Under the pieces are notes generated by a model. It worked only from the letters and a program-made list of their open reading frames with translations. It was not told the origin of the DNA and did no database searches. From positions 844,921-908,920 of the forward strand of contig CAJNDS010002124.1 of NCBI GenBank assembly GCA_905221605.1: a DNA stretch of 64,000 bases, in the 5' to 3' direction. Positions within the stretch are counted from its first letter, which is position 1. Every line of letters begins with the position of its first letter. A program made the position numbers and the translations under genes. This stretch comes from Symbiodinium natans (lineage: Eukaryota > Sar > Dinophyceae > Suessiales > Symbiodiniaceae). Positions 56,695 to 64,000 of the stretch are shown here, piece after piece.

Positions 56695-59600
56695 ATGGAA
56701 GACGTGGAGGAGTCACCATCTGCCCCCCCCGCAAAGAGGGCCAGAGTGAAGACCCCGCCTGAGGCTGTCCCAGTGCCAGTGCCGCCGCTTGGCCCGCACA
56801 AGCCTGGGTCATCAGTTTTGTCAGGGGAGGGCTCCTGGCAGCCACCCCCTTCTGACACGGACTCCATCCTTCCCATCTTGCGCAAGATGATCCCGCAGAC
56901 CCGCGCAGCTGCGCTGGAATGGATGAAAGATCACATGCCCACTGAGGCAGGGTCAGCCACCCGCATCGAGGACATACCGCCGCTCAAGGTGGCAGCACCG
57001 TCTGGCCACGTAACGTCTGGTATCAAGGAGATCATGAATGCAAGGAACATGGAGCTGGCGCTGAAAACGCAAAAGGTTTATGAGGCAGGGTCAAGCATTT
57101 GGATCTTGTCTGCCCAGCCCACGGATGAGTTTGATGAGAGCTGGAAAACCTATGTCGATGTGGGCAACAGCGTGCCTTTGTTGATGTTATGAAGAAGTTA
57201 ATAAGCACACCTGAGCTGCTTTGAACTTGGCATGTTGTCAGTTTGTCTTCATTGCTGAAGCCTGAAACCAGCCAAGGTCTTCAGGCCCAACAAGCACACG
57301 GGTCACATCTTGCTTGAACTGGCTTTCGCAGCAAATGTGGGCGACGTGATCCCAAAGGACCTGCCGCATCATGTCAACTTAGTTTCAGGGCAGAAGGCGT
57401 TCTTTGCCTTTTATGTTGCGCTGGCCAATGCGCTCCGGATCAACGACAACGACAGGGTGAAGGAGTTGATGATCTTCTCTCTCAGCACCACAGTGAGGTT
57501 GTTTTTGGGCATGGACTCCTCAACAATGCTCCTGGAGATCAACGGGGTCAATAACCACATGAAATCCCTGGGCAACCTCTGTGAGGACTCGTGGCTGACA
57601 TGGTCACTGAGGGCGCAGGACTTCGCAGTGCTACACAATGTGAGGTTGTCAGGGTCGGATAAATGTGCTTCGAGCTTGAACAAGTTGGGCCTGAACTACC
57701 TGGGTCAGCCCCTGAACAAGAACCATGCGCACACACTTGGGCTTCAGAGCCAGATGCTGTGCGACGAAGCCATTGAGGTTCTCAGGGCCATGGACAGACT
57801 GTACAACAGCCGCCCATTGACAAAGGATTACACAAAGCTTCTGAGGTTGCTCAAAGCTGTCCAGGGTCAGGCCACAGTGGCTGGAAAGACTACTTTCGTC
57901 GCAACTGATGCAGTGACGTATGTCATCAGCTTCATCTTTGTGGAGCTCTTGAGAGGATCAATTGATGCAAACTTTTTGACGGTCGCAGCGCTGGACCCAC
58001 TTTCCAAGCCTGGGTTTGTGTCCTTGCTGCTGACAAGGCAGCGGGTGCTTCAGTATTTGAACAGTTTGGTGTCGGTCATGGAGGATTCAAAGGCCAAGAC
58101 GGAGATGCAGACGGTCATGACTGACATTTTCTTGGAGCCGGAGAGGTGGAACAACACTTTTCCCAGCGAGCATGCAACAGAGACGCATGAGGAAACGGAG
58201 GCAGGGCCAATAGGAACAGCGTCAGGAGGGTCGACGGAGCAGAGCAACACACAGGGCTCCGCCTTGGATGGTTTTCTTGCAAAGCTGCAGCATGCCAGCA
58301 GCAAGAAGTTGGCCCAGCTGGCGCACGGGGTCAATTCAGGTGACTATGACAAGGGCTTGGTGCTTGTCGCCTCGGATTCAAAGCTTGAGGAAGTCCTGAA
58401 TGACGGTGAAAGGGTCAAAAAGGAGCCCCAGCTGCAGAGCCTGAACACACATCTGCGAGCCTTCGAAGCGTTGTTGGAGACAGCTCGCGCTGTTTCGTGC
58501 TCAGGCCAAATTTCAATCACAGGTTTTGTCGTTCATCAAGTTGTATTTATACAGAACAGTGTTCATCCTGCGTTGGCCTTTAACATTCCAAGTGAGGTCA
58601 ACGTGCACCGAAGCCAGGGTCCCAACCATGAGCCTCAGGGCGTTGGCGCGGTCAATTAGTGACCCTGATCTGCCACAGCTGCAGGCTGAGGAGCGCAAGG
58701 ATGTCTGGCGGCGGGCGCAGGCCACCAGAAAGAAGTACGCCAATGTTGTGGTTGCCAATTCTCTGGAGGAGATCACGGCTGCAGTTGTGAGGTTCAAAGA
58801 GATGACCAAACCCAGGGTCAAACTGAATGAGGCTCATGAGATTGTTGTGCTGAGCTTGGACTGTGTGGAGGAGGCAGTGATGAAACCTTGGCAGAGAACA
58901 TCGCAGCTGGCTGGGCTGAGCGAGAAGACCATGCAACTGGGTTAGCGTTCAGAGCAGACCTTTGTGAAACCCGCTTCTTTTAGTCATGTTTTTGAATATG
59001 CATTTACACTTACACAGGAAGGGTCTCAACGGGTGCCTCCAGTACCTGGGACAGCTTGCAAAAAGCTTTGAGATTGGGGTCATTTTTGATGGCTGCAGCA
59101 AAGACAAGCGCCGCTCACTGGACAGCCTGACTGCCATCAGTGCCAAGGACATGAGTGAGGGGATCCTTGTCTTCGCGCCCAAGGAGAAGAACAAGACGAA
59201 GGACCAAGGTTCAGAGGTGAGAACCAGAACAGTTGCTTTCCAGGATCAGCACCACGAGACCTTCCACATGCGCTTCGGGTGTGGCAACCGCTCCAAAATC
59301 TCCAAGGGTCAGGAGGGTGACTTCCAGACCTGCTACACAGACGTGTCCAAGGTGACATGTCTTCCGAGGGTGTCGCAGGCGTCCAAGAAGGATGCGCTTG
59401 GCCTGGGTCAGGATGCCACCATGGCGCCAGCGTCATTCTCTGAAGACCAGGCTGTGCCGTGGTTCTGGGGAGAAACCAAGGGTCAGGGATTTTGGGAGAA
59501 GTTCCTGAAGAGCTACAAGGCGTCGGTGGTGATTGACCTCAGGGTCACGACTCAACTGGGCCTAGCGGCCATGTCAATGGGTCTCCCATACTTAGGAAGC

Positions 59601-59997
59601 TTGAAGGCAATTTAACTTATTGAAATGTTCTTCAAATTGCAGTTGTTGCGCTTGTACAGTTTGTGGCAAGCCTTGCTGATGTTTTCCTGAGGACTGGCGT
59701 CTGGGTCAAAGCAGGCAACCTGGATGTCGAACATTTTGGACCTAGGGTCATTGGAGCACATTGTCAAGAACCAGCATGCCATGTTCACCCAAGAACTTGC
59801 CACGGCAATCAAAGACCTGTATGCAGACGAGCTTGAGACACTAGCCTGGACAGCCGTCATCAATTTTATTTATGTTAATGATAATAGACCTAGACTGTTC
59901 TCAGGTTGAAAAGGGTGCTGTCCTGCAACTGGAAGCAAGGACGTCAGTCAATCAAGACCTGCCACCTGTTGACTCGGACGATGAGGCAGCCGACTAG
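56695..59997 (+). CDS. large six-exon protein, unknown; C-terminal part methyltransferase-fold-like
   Basis: ATG at 56,695 starts MEDVEESPSAPPAKRARVK, with a likely nuclear signal. Exons are 56,695-57,169, 57,332-58,504, 58,593-58,914, 59,018 to about 59,598, about 59,718-59,843 and 59,905-59,997. Four junctions are GC-AG introns with matching phase (1, 1, 2, 0), giving about 920 residues. Exon 2 is long and helical (FFAFYVALANALRINDNDRV, CDEAIEVLRAMDRLYNSR). Exon 3 is charged and helical. Exon 4 contains YKASVVIDLRVTTQLGLAAM and MGLPYLG, which resembles the first strand and helix of a Rossmann methyltransferase but lacks the usual Gly-rich loop. Exon 5 (ATWMSNILDLGSLEHIV) and an acidic tail end the protein. 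I have an unverified memory of similar sequences in Symbiodiniaceae; I give no function. Confidence 0.75.
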
Positions 59998-60266
59998 TGA
60001 GGGTCAGCTTCCAGGACAGGAGCGTGCAGCGACAGGTTATCAGTGTTGTGAAGAGCTGATTTTGAACCGTGAATTTAAGCCAATCGTCGGTCTGGGGTGC
60101 ACCTTTGTGCCGGGTCACCTGTTTGAAAACCAGAGTCATGTCCACGCAGGTTCTTCCTCACTGACAGCCGTTTTGATTAGGCAGTAGCTGCGCCAGGGTC
60201 AGAACCATCTGACACACGTCTCAGTCTCACTGATTGTTTGCCACAACCAACAGGAGCAGCGTCAAC
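59998..60266. other. intergenic spacer
   Basis: No convincing coding frame. It contains AGGGTCA at 60,000 and 60,195. Confidence 0.5.
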
Positions 60267-60473
60267 ATGTCTCTGCATTCTGCAGCCTTGGAGCTGAGTA
60301 TGCCCAGCCGGCCCAACCAGTTGGTGAGTTTTTCCTGCCAGGTACGAAGTCCAGGTCCAGAACATCAAGTACGTCTTCAACCCCGCTCGAGGCTTCCACA
60401 GTCTTAGGTTCAGAAGTACGTGAACAGGTTTCAGTGCGCTTCTGAACTGTGGTTCTTCTCTAAGTCTCAATAA
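60267..60473 (+). CDS. small gene, unknown, possibly frameshifted
   Basis: ATG at 60,267 gives MSLHSAALELSMPSRPNQL up to a GT donor (GTGAGT) at 60,324. A downstream frame after AGTCCAG (60,355) reads VQNIKYVFNPARGFHSLRF, and an overlapping frame from about 60,404 reads VQKYVNRFQCASELWFFSKS to TAA at 60,471-60,473. Both look like protein and they seem to continue each other, but the second needs a shift of one base or a very short GC-AG intron (about 23 nt, 60,381-60,403). Alternatively an 80-nt intron (60,324-60,403) removes the first. A one-base sequencing error or a decaying gene would also explain it. No family is recognised. Confidence 0.45.
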
Positions 60474-60627
60474 GAAAGGTTTGCCATGAGTCGTGTTTTG
60501 CATGTGCAACAATGGGGCAGGGCCATGGGCTTTGGATGCCTGCGCAAAATCTCGGCCTGCAGTAAACCAAGGGTGTTGAAATGCGGGCGCTGGGTGTTAA
60601 AGCACACGCTGTGCTTCGTCTGCTGCC

Positions 60628-61385
60628 ATGGCAAACTCACAGAAGTTTCTTCAGACGCTTGGTCTTCGCGATGCTCAGGGTCCGGGCAGCGCGTCGCAGA
60701 GGGCAAAGCTCTCTCACATCGTCAACCTCGTGGATGTTGACCAAGGTCAGGGTGGCAACAGTGTGTCAGAAGCAGAGACCAAAAAGCACCCTGACTACCA
60801 TCAGTGAATCATTGAATAATGTAACTCTGAGTCATGCGCCTGCTGCAGTCGCAGTGCTCTCAGCTACTAAGGAGAAAGCTGGCTACCCGTGACAGTCCCA
60901 GAGCCAAAGACAACCGCGCCTCGCCAACCACAGGGTCAGGCAAGTTTCAGCGCGCAGAACAAGCTCCTGCTGCAGCAGCTCTTTCTGGATCGGTGGTTCC
61001 TGTGCAGAGGGTCATGCCCGACCACGGCGAGCGAATTTTGATTTTGCAGCCTTTTTGGCTGCGTAAGATCTTACAGGGTGAAAAGGTCATGGAGATCCGT
61101 GGCTTTCGCTTGACATGCAGGACGAGGCATCGACCCTTCTTCCTCGGCTGCCAAGGGAAAATTTATGGACGGGCGCAGCTTGGCTTCCCTCAGTTCTTTG
61201 AGTCAATCGACACCTTCAAGGCCAGGGCCAATGAACACCTTGTACAAACAGGGCACCTCCCATACAAAAAGACGTATGGGTACGCCTTGCAAGATGTCGT
61301 TTCACTTCCCATCCCGATCCCTTACCTTCAGAAGAGGGGGAGTATCGGTATAGTGCGGTACGCCCCAGCCTCTGTCAGTCCATGA
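60628..61385 (+). CDS. ASCH-domain protein (PUA-like fold)
   Basis: A first exon with ATG at 60,628 reads MANSQKFLQTLGLRDAQGPG and AKLSHIVNLVDVDQGQGG; read through, it would stop after 59 codons at 60,807. A GC donor (for example after GTGTCAGAA) and an acceptor CTGCAG at 60,843-60,848 lead to the second exon, which ends at TGA 61,385. Exon 2 begins with a Ser/Ala/Lys-rich linker and then the domain: ERILILQPFWLRKILQGEK and VMEIRGFRLTCRTRHRPF, followed by GKIYGRAQLGFPQF and YGYALQDVV. The pattern of a strand, W-x-x-x-I-L-x-G-x-K, then E-I-R is characteristic of ASCH domains. This superfamily binds RNA or modified nucleic acids and includes N4-acetylcytidine amidohydrolases. The target here is unknown. 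Confidence 0.75.
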
Positions 61386-61490
61386 TTTCATTCCTGGGAC
61401 ATGAGACCTTGAAATAGAGCAGCCGTCTCGACCCTTGGCTCCTTAAGTTCAAACAACAAGAGCTCCGTTCTAGGTCTAGAGTTAAAAAGT
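61386..61490. other. intergenic spacer
   Basis: Short AT-neutral spacer between the ASCH gene and the tandem exon array. Nothing is recognised. Confidence 0.5.
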
Positions 61491-61760
61491 CACAAGTGGC
61501 GGTGCTCCGTTTCACGCGCGTGTCAAAGGCACGTCTGGGGTCAATGCGTGCAGTGTGGGGCACTCGACGCATGTCGTTGAAACATCGCTGCGCAAGCTGC
61601 TCACCGACTACAGTGACTGTGGTAGTTGTGTATTCCCATCGCTGCTGCCAGGTTCGAAACGCGGAGGAATCGAGCAGGCACAGGTCTCAGATGTTGAGCG
61701 CAGTGTTTGGTGTCTACTTTGTCAGTATCATTTTCCGTGTCTTGTTCCAACCGACTTTTA
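61489..61760 (+). CDS. coding-like exon with CxxC pairs, start of tandem array
   Basis: The frame reads KVTSGGAPFHARVKGTSGVN, then HVVETSLRKLLTDYSDCGSC and ERSVWCLLCQYHFPC before a stop at 61,761. It lacks an ATG and is probably an internal exon. DCGSC and WCLLC are spaced like zinc-ligand pairs, but no known finger is recognised. The part from CAGGCACAGGTCTCAGATG onward is shared with the repeated units to the right. Confidence 0.45.
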
Positions 61761-61951
61761 AGCAATATCTATCCTTCCAGCAGGCAGGTTGTTCAATCAT
61801 TGAGTCCGTTTCTGTGAGGCTGTGAGGCCATCCGGACGAGGGTCACCGAGACAACTGCGAAGAGGCCTGCCAAACTTCAGAGCAGTGACAGCTTGAGGGT
61901 GTCTGCGTGGTGCAAGTTGAACTTTGGCGTTCGACAGGTTCAGGTCCGCGT

Positions 61952-62014
61952 GCTCCAAGTGATCCGAGGACTCCCGATCCATGTCGGATCGGGGGTAGTC
62001 GGATCACTTGGAGC
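61952..62014. repeat. 63-bp hairpin H1, copy 1
   Basis: The arms GCTCCAAGTGATCCGA and TCGGATCACTTGGAGC pair perfectly over 16 bp, and inside them CCCGATCC pairs with GGATCGGG around an ATGTC loop. It follows TTCGACAGGTTCAG, a possible exon end. Confidence 0.95.
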
Positions 62015-62475
62015 CTCGCTGCGCTGAACCTCCTTCCCTCTCACAGTTGGCCAAGGCGCATCGTCTTTCATATTTCAGATTATAGTCTTTTCTGGGATGG
62101 CGTGTTCTCCGTACAAGGTCAAAACCCGGGGCAGAGCCCGGGCCAGTCAGCCGAGGGCCGTTCCAGGAAGCATTATGCCCAGGCACAGCTCGGAGATGTT
62201 GAGTGCAGTGATTGAAGCATTACAATTTAGTGATAATAGTAGGGTCATATTTTCTATCTTACTTCAGATTCAACAGACGTTGAGACAGGATACCTACCTT
62301 CCAGCACGCAGTGTTTTCAATCATCGAGTTCGGTTTCTGGCGAGGCCATCCAGACGAGGGTCACGGACACAACTTCAAAGAGGCCTGCCAAACTTCAGAG
62401 CAGTGACGGCTTGAGGGTGTCTGCGTGGTGCAATTTAAGCTTTCAAATTGGCATTTGACAGGTTCAGGTCCTCGT

Positions 62476-62538
62476 GCTCCAAGTGATCCGAGGACTCCCG
62501 ATCCATGTCGGATCGGGGGTAGTCGGATCACTTGGAGC
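62476..62538. repeat. 63-bp hairpin H1, copy 2
   Basis: Identical to copy 1 across both arms and the loop, which implies recent duplication or selection for the structure. Confidence 0.95.
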
Positions 62539-62660
62539 CTCGCTGCGCTGAACCTCCTTCCCCTCGCAGTTGGCCAAGGCACATCGTTTTTGAGTCTAGT
62601 CTGGGATAAGTGTGATCCCCGTGCAAGGTCAAAATCCGGGGCAAAACCGGGGCCAGCCCA

Positions 62661-62746
62661 GGAACCGGCCAGTGCCTGAGTGACCCTGTGACTTCCGATC
62701 CATGTGGCTCCGACGTCATGGGGTCACTTGGGCAGTGGCCGGTTCC
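62661..62746. repeat. 86-bp hairpin H2, copy 1
   Basis: GGAACCGGCCAGTGCCTGAG and CTTGGGCAGTGGCCGGTTCC form long inverted arms, continued by TGACCC and GGGTCA. This is one of the two places where TGACCCT is seen on the + strand. Confidence 0.9.
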
Positions 62747-63052
62747 TTGGACCAGACGTATGCCCAGGCGCAGCTCGGAGATGTTGAGCGTACTGTGTGA
62801 ATCAAGCAAACTTTTTTTTTCTGACCAGTGTTCATTCTTGTTTCAATCAACAGACGTTGAAAAAATGCCTATCTTCAATCCTTCCAGCACGCAGGGTTTT
62901 CAATCATCGAGTTCCGTTATTGGCGAGGCCATCCAGACGAGGGTCACTGACACAACGGCAAAGAGGCCTGCCAAACTTCAGAGCAGTGACAGCTTGAGGA
63001 TGTCTGCGTGGTGCAAGTTGAACTTTGGCGTTCGACAGGTTCAGGTCCGCAT

Positions 63053-63115
63053 GCTCCAAGTGATCCGAGGACTCCCGATCCATGTCGGATCGGGGGTAGT
63101 CGGATCACTTGGAGC
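63053..63115. repeat. 63-bp hairpin H1, copy 3
   Basis: Again identical in arms and loop to the other two copies. Confidence 0.95.
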
Positions 63116-63253
63116 CTCGCTGCGCTGAAACTCCTTCCCTCTCACAGTTGGCCAAGGCACATCGTCTTTCAGATTCTAAGTCTAGTCTAGTTGGAATAGT
63201 GTGATCCCCGTGCAAGGTCAAAATCCGGGGCAAAACCCGGGCCAGTCAGCCCA

Positions 63254-63333
63254 GGAACCAGCCAGTGCCTGAGCGAGCCAGTGACTTCAGGCTCTGATGT
63301 CACTGGGTCGCTCGGGCACTGGCCGCCGGTTCC
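63254..63333. repeat. 80-bp hairpin H2, copy 2
   Basis: The arms GGAACCAGCCAGTGCCTGAG and CTCGGGCACTGGCCGCCGGT pair with small bulges. Inner bases differ from copy 1 on both arms (CGAGCC with GGGTCG), with pairing largely kept. Confidence 0.85.
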
Positions 63334-63397
63334 TTGGAATTGTTCGTCCAGAAGGGTGACCAGGCGTAGCTCTGAGATGTGGAGTGCAGTGTTTGAT

Positions 63398-63398
<1 letters not shown>

Positions 63399-63441
<43 letters not shown>
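63399..63441 (+). repeat. (GT)n microsatellite
   Basis: About 20 GT units in the fourth tandem unit. The Val/Cys and His/Thr ORFs through it are by-products. Confidence 0.97.
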
Positions 63442-63444
<3 letters not shown>

Positions 63445-63817
63445 CAGTTTCAGTCCTGTTCCCAACAGCTAATCCCAAAAGCCCATCCTGCCAGCTGGCA
63501 GCTTCGATTGTTGAATTTGTTTGCGCGAGGCCATCCAGAAAGGGTCATCATTGTCGCAACTGGAGCAGGCTCGCCAAGGGTCAGTGTTTGCGATGGGCCA
63601 TTGTCAGAGTGAGGAGCGCCTTTCAACATGTGACAGGTTCAAGTCCTCAGAAATCAAGATGATGTTGAGTTTTTGTGGGTATTTGAGAATTATCGTATCG
63701 TTATTATATCATCATACAGTTACAAGAAGAATCAGACCAGTCAGTCTAAGGCCTTAGGTACAAGGGCTTGGTGCTAATGTAAATGTCCTAATGAATCAAT
63801 TAAGTCACTAAAAAACC

Positions 63818-64000
63818 ATGTCTCTTCTGCGCACAAAGCGCTCATGGCTGCAAGCTCAGTTTGCTGAGGGTGATACTGCTGCTGACAGGAAGAGAAAGCC
63901 TAGTCAGCAAGGGTCACTGGCTTCAACTAAGCCTGCAAGAGGCAAGAAGCCTAAGCTGGCGAAAGTGGGGCAATCCAGGGCCAAGAGCAGGACAAACCCC
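63818..64000 (+). CDS. 5' part of a basic protein gene, cut by the window edge
   Basis: ATG at 63,818 opens a frame that stays open to the end of the window (61 codons). It reads MSLLRTKRSWLQAQFAEGD and then becomes Lys/Arg-rich with patches ADRKRKPSQ, ARGKKPKLAK and SRAKSR, which look like nuclear localisation signals. The sequence contains AGGGTCA at 63,910 and AGGGCCA at 63,977. Codon composition matches the other genes of this half. The start MSL resembles the small gene at 60,267. No domain can be named from this part. Confidence 0.6.
   Translation, partial: MSLLRTKRSWLQAQFAEGDTAADRKRKPSQQGSLASTKPARGKKPKLAKVGQSRAKSRTNP

Larger units (their letters stand above)
61675..63660 (+). repeat. 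four tandem units of 500-600 bp, exon plus hairpin
   Basis: The marker CAGCTCGGAGATGTTGAG and its variants recur near 61,680, 62,181, 62,769 and 63,367, giving periods of about 501, 588 and 598 bp. Each unit contains a coding-like segment (61,800-61,940, 62,295-62,470, 62,885-63,045 and a diverged 63,500-63,650), whose best frame reads EAIQTRVTDTTAKRPAKLQS and SLRMSAWCKLNFGVRQ. Units 1-3 are then followed by a long hairpin, and units 2 and 3 by a second hairpin. AGGGTCA is retained in each coding segment. This could be one gene with duplicated exons and hairpin-bearing introns. Confidence 0.8.
37863..63916 (+). other. field of AGGGTCA heptamers on the + strand
   Basis: I located about 80 exact AGGGTCA by eye. 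Examples are 37,863, 37,936, 39,502, 39,605, 39,812, 40,449, 41,236, 42,110, 42,200, 42,326, 42,812, 43,443, 43,936, 44,417, 46,117, 46,892, 48,740, 50,914, 51,693, 54,646, 55,312, 55,438, 55,541, 55,934, 56,949, 57,863, 58,814, 59,305, 59,541, 60,195, 61,008, 61,839, 62,940, 63,577 and 63,910. Chance expectation for one heptamer in 26 kb is about 1.6. The reverse complement TGACCCT was seen only twice (about 58,660 and 62,681). Copies occur in all three reading frames (RV, GQ/GH, GS), in introns and between genes. AGGGCCA is also frequent. The motif is absent from the transposon at 52,475-54,317. Confidence 0.85.

Noticed and set aside
37863-63916. A fixed period, such as nucleosome length, for AGGGTCA
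   Set aside because: Hand-measured spacings (for example 103, 207, 172, 241, 42, 90, 24, 102, 174, 141, 69) show no single period.
1-64000. tRNA, rRNA, spliced-leader RNA or relict spliced-leader sequences
   Set aside because: I looked for tRNA T-loop patterns and for the conserved dinoflagellate spliced-leader core and saw none; absence by eye is not conclusive.

Overview
The window looks like nuclear DNA of a dinoflagellate, possibly Symbiodiniaceae-like. The evidence is: dispersed TTTAGGG-type telomere repeats; at least nine spliced genes all on the + strand; thirteen introns that I could phase-match, twelve or more of them starting GC rather than GT and ending AG; and a eukaryotic C5 DNA methyltransferase. 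The species assignment is inference; no rRNA, tRNA, plastid gene or spliced-leader sequence was found to settle it.

The window has two very different halves. Bases 1 to about 37,400 are an almost gene-free mosaic. Some fifty tracts of TTTAGGG or CCCTAAA, in both orientations and with many unit-length variants (7, 8 and 9 bp), alternate with unrelated unique pieces of 100 to 300 bp. Embedded in it are two clear MITE-like inverted-repeat families, long poly-G/poly-C runs, a 2.7-kb satellite of 55-bp dyad-rich units (21.3-24.0 kb), a second satellite of about 120-130-bp units (27.8-28.7 kb) and a few weak coding-like islands (24.1 and 33.5 kb).

Bases 37,800 to 64,000 are a gene-bearing half. 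A boundary zone (37.9-39.3 kb) carries seven copies of a dyad GACCGATCTGGTC and AT-rich DNA. Then come unidirectional genes with short exons: a basic/proline-rich protein (40-41.4 kb), a Gln/Gly/Trp-rich protein (42.1-43.9 kb), several unrecognised genes (44-52 kb), a C5-cytosine DNA methyltransferase (54.8-56.4 kb), a large six-exon gene of unknown function (56.7-60.0 kb), a small gene (60.3 kb), an ASCH-domain gene (60.6-61.4 kb), a tandem exon-plus-hairpin array (61.5-63.7 kb) and the start of another gene at the right edge. A 1,843-bp Tc1/mariner-type non-autonomous transposon and a fold-back element sit between genes at 52.5-54.5 kb, and a segmental duplication holding a perfect 46-bp palindrome lies at 45.1-46.1 kb.

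The most striking signal is the heptamer AGGGTCA. By hand I count about 80 copies in the right-hand 26 kb, essentially all on the + strand, in all reading frames and also in introns and intergenic DNA, against about five in the left 37 kb. I know of no described function for it. A DNA methyltransferase and an ASCH (PUA-like) protein in the same cluster could hint at a DNA- or RNA-modification theme, but that link is speculative.
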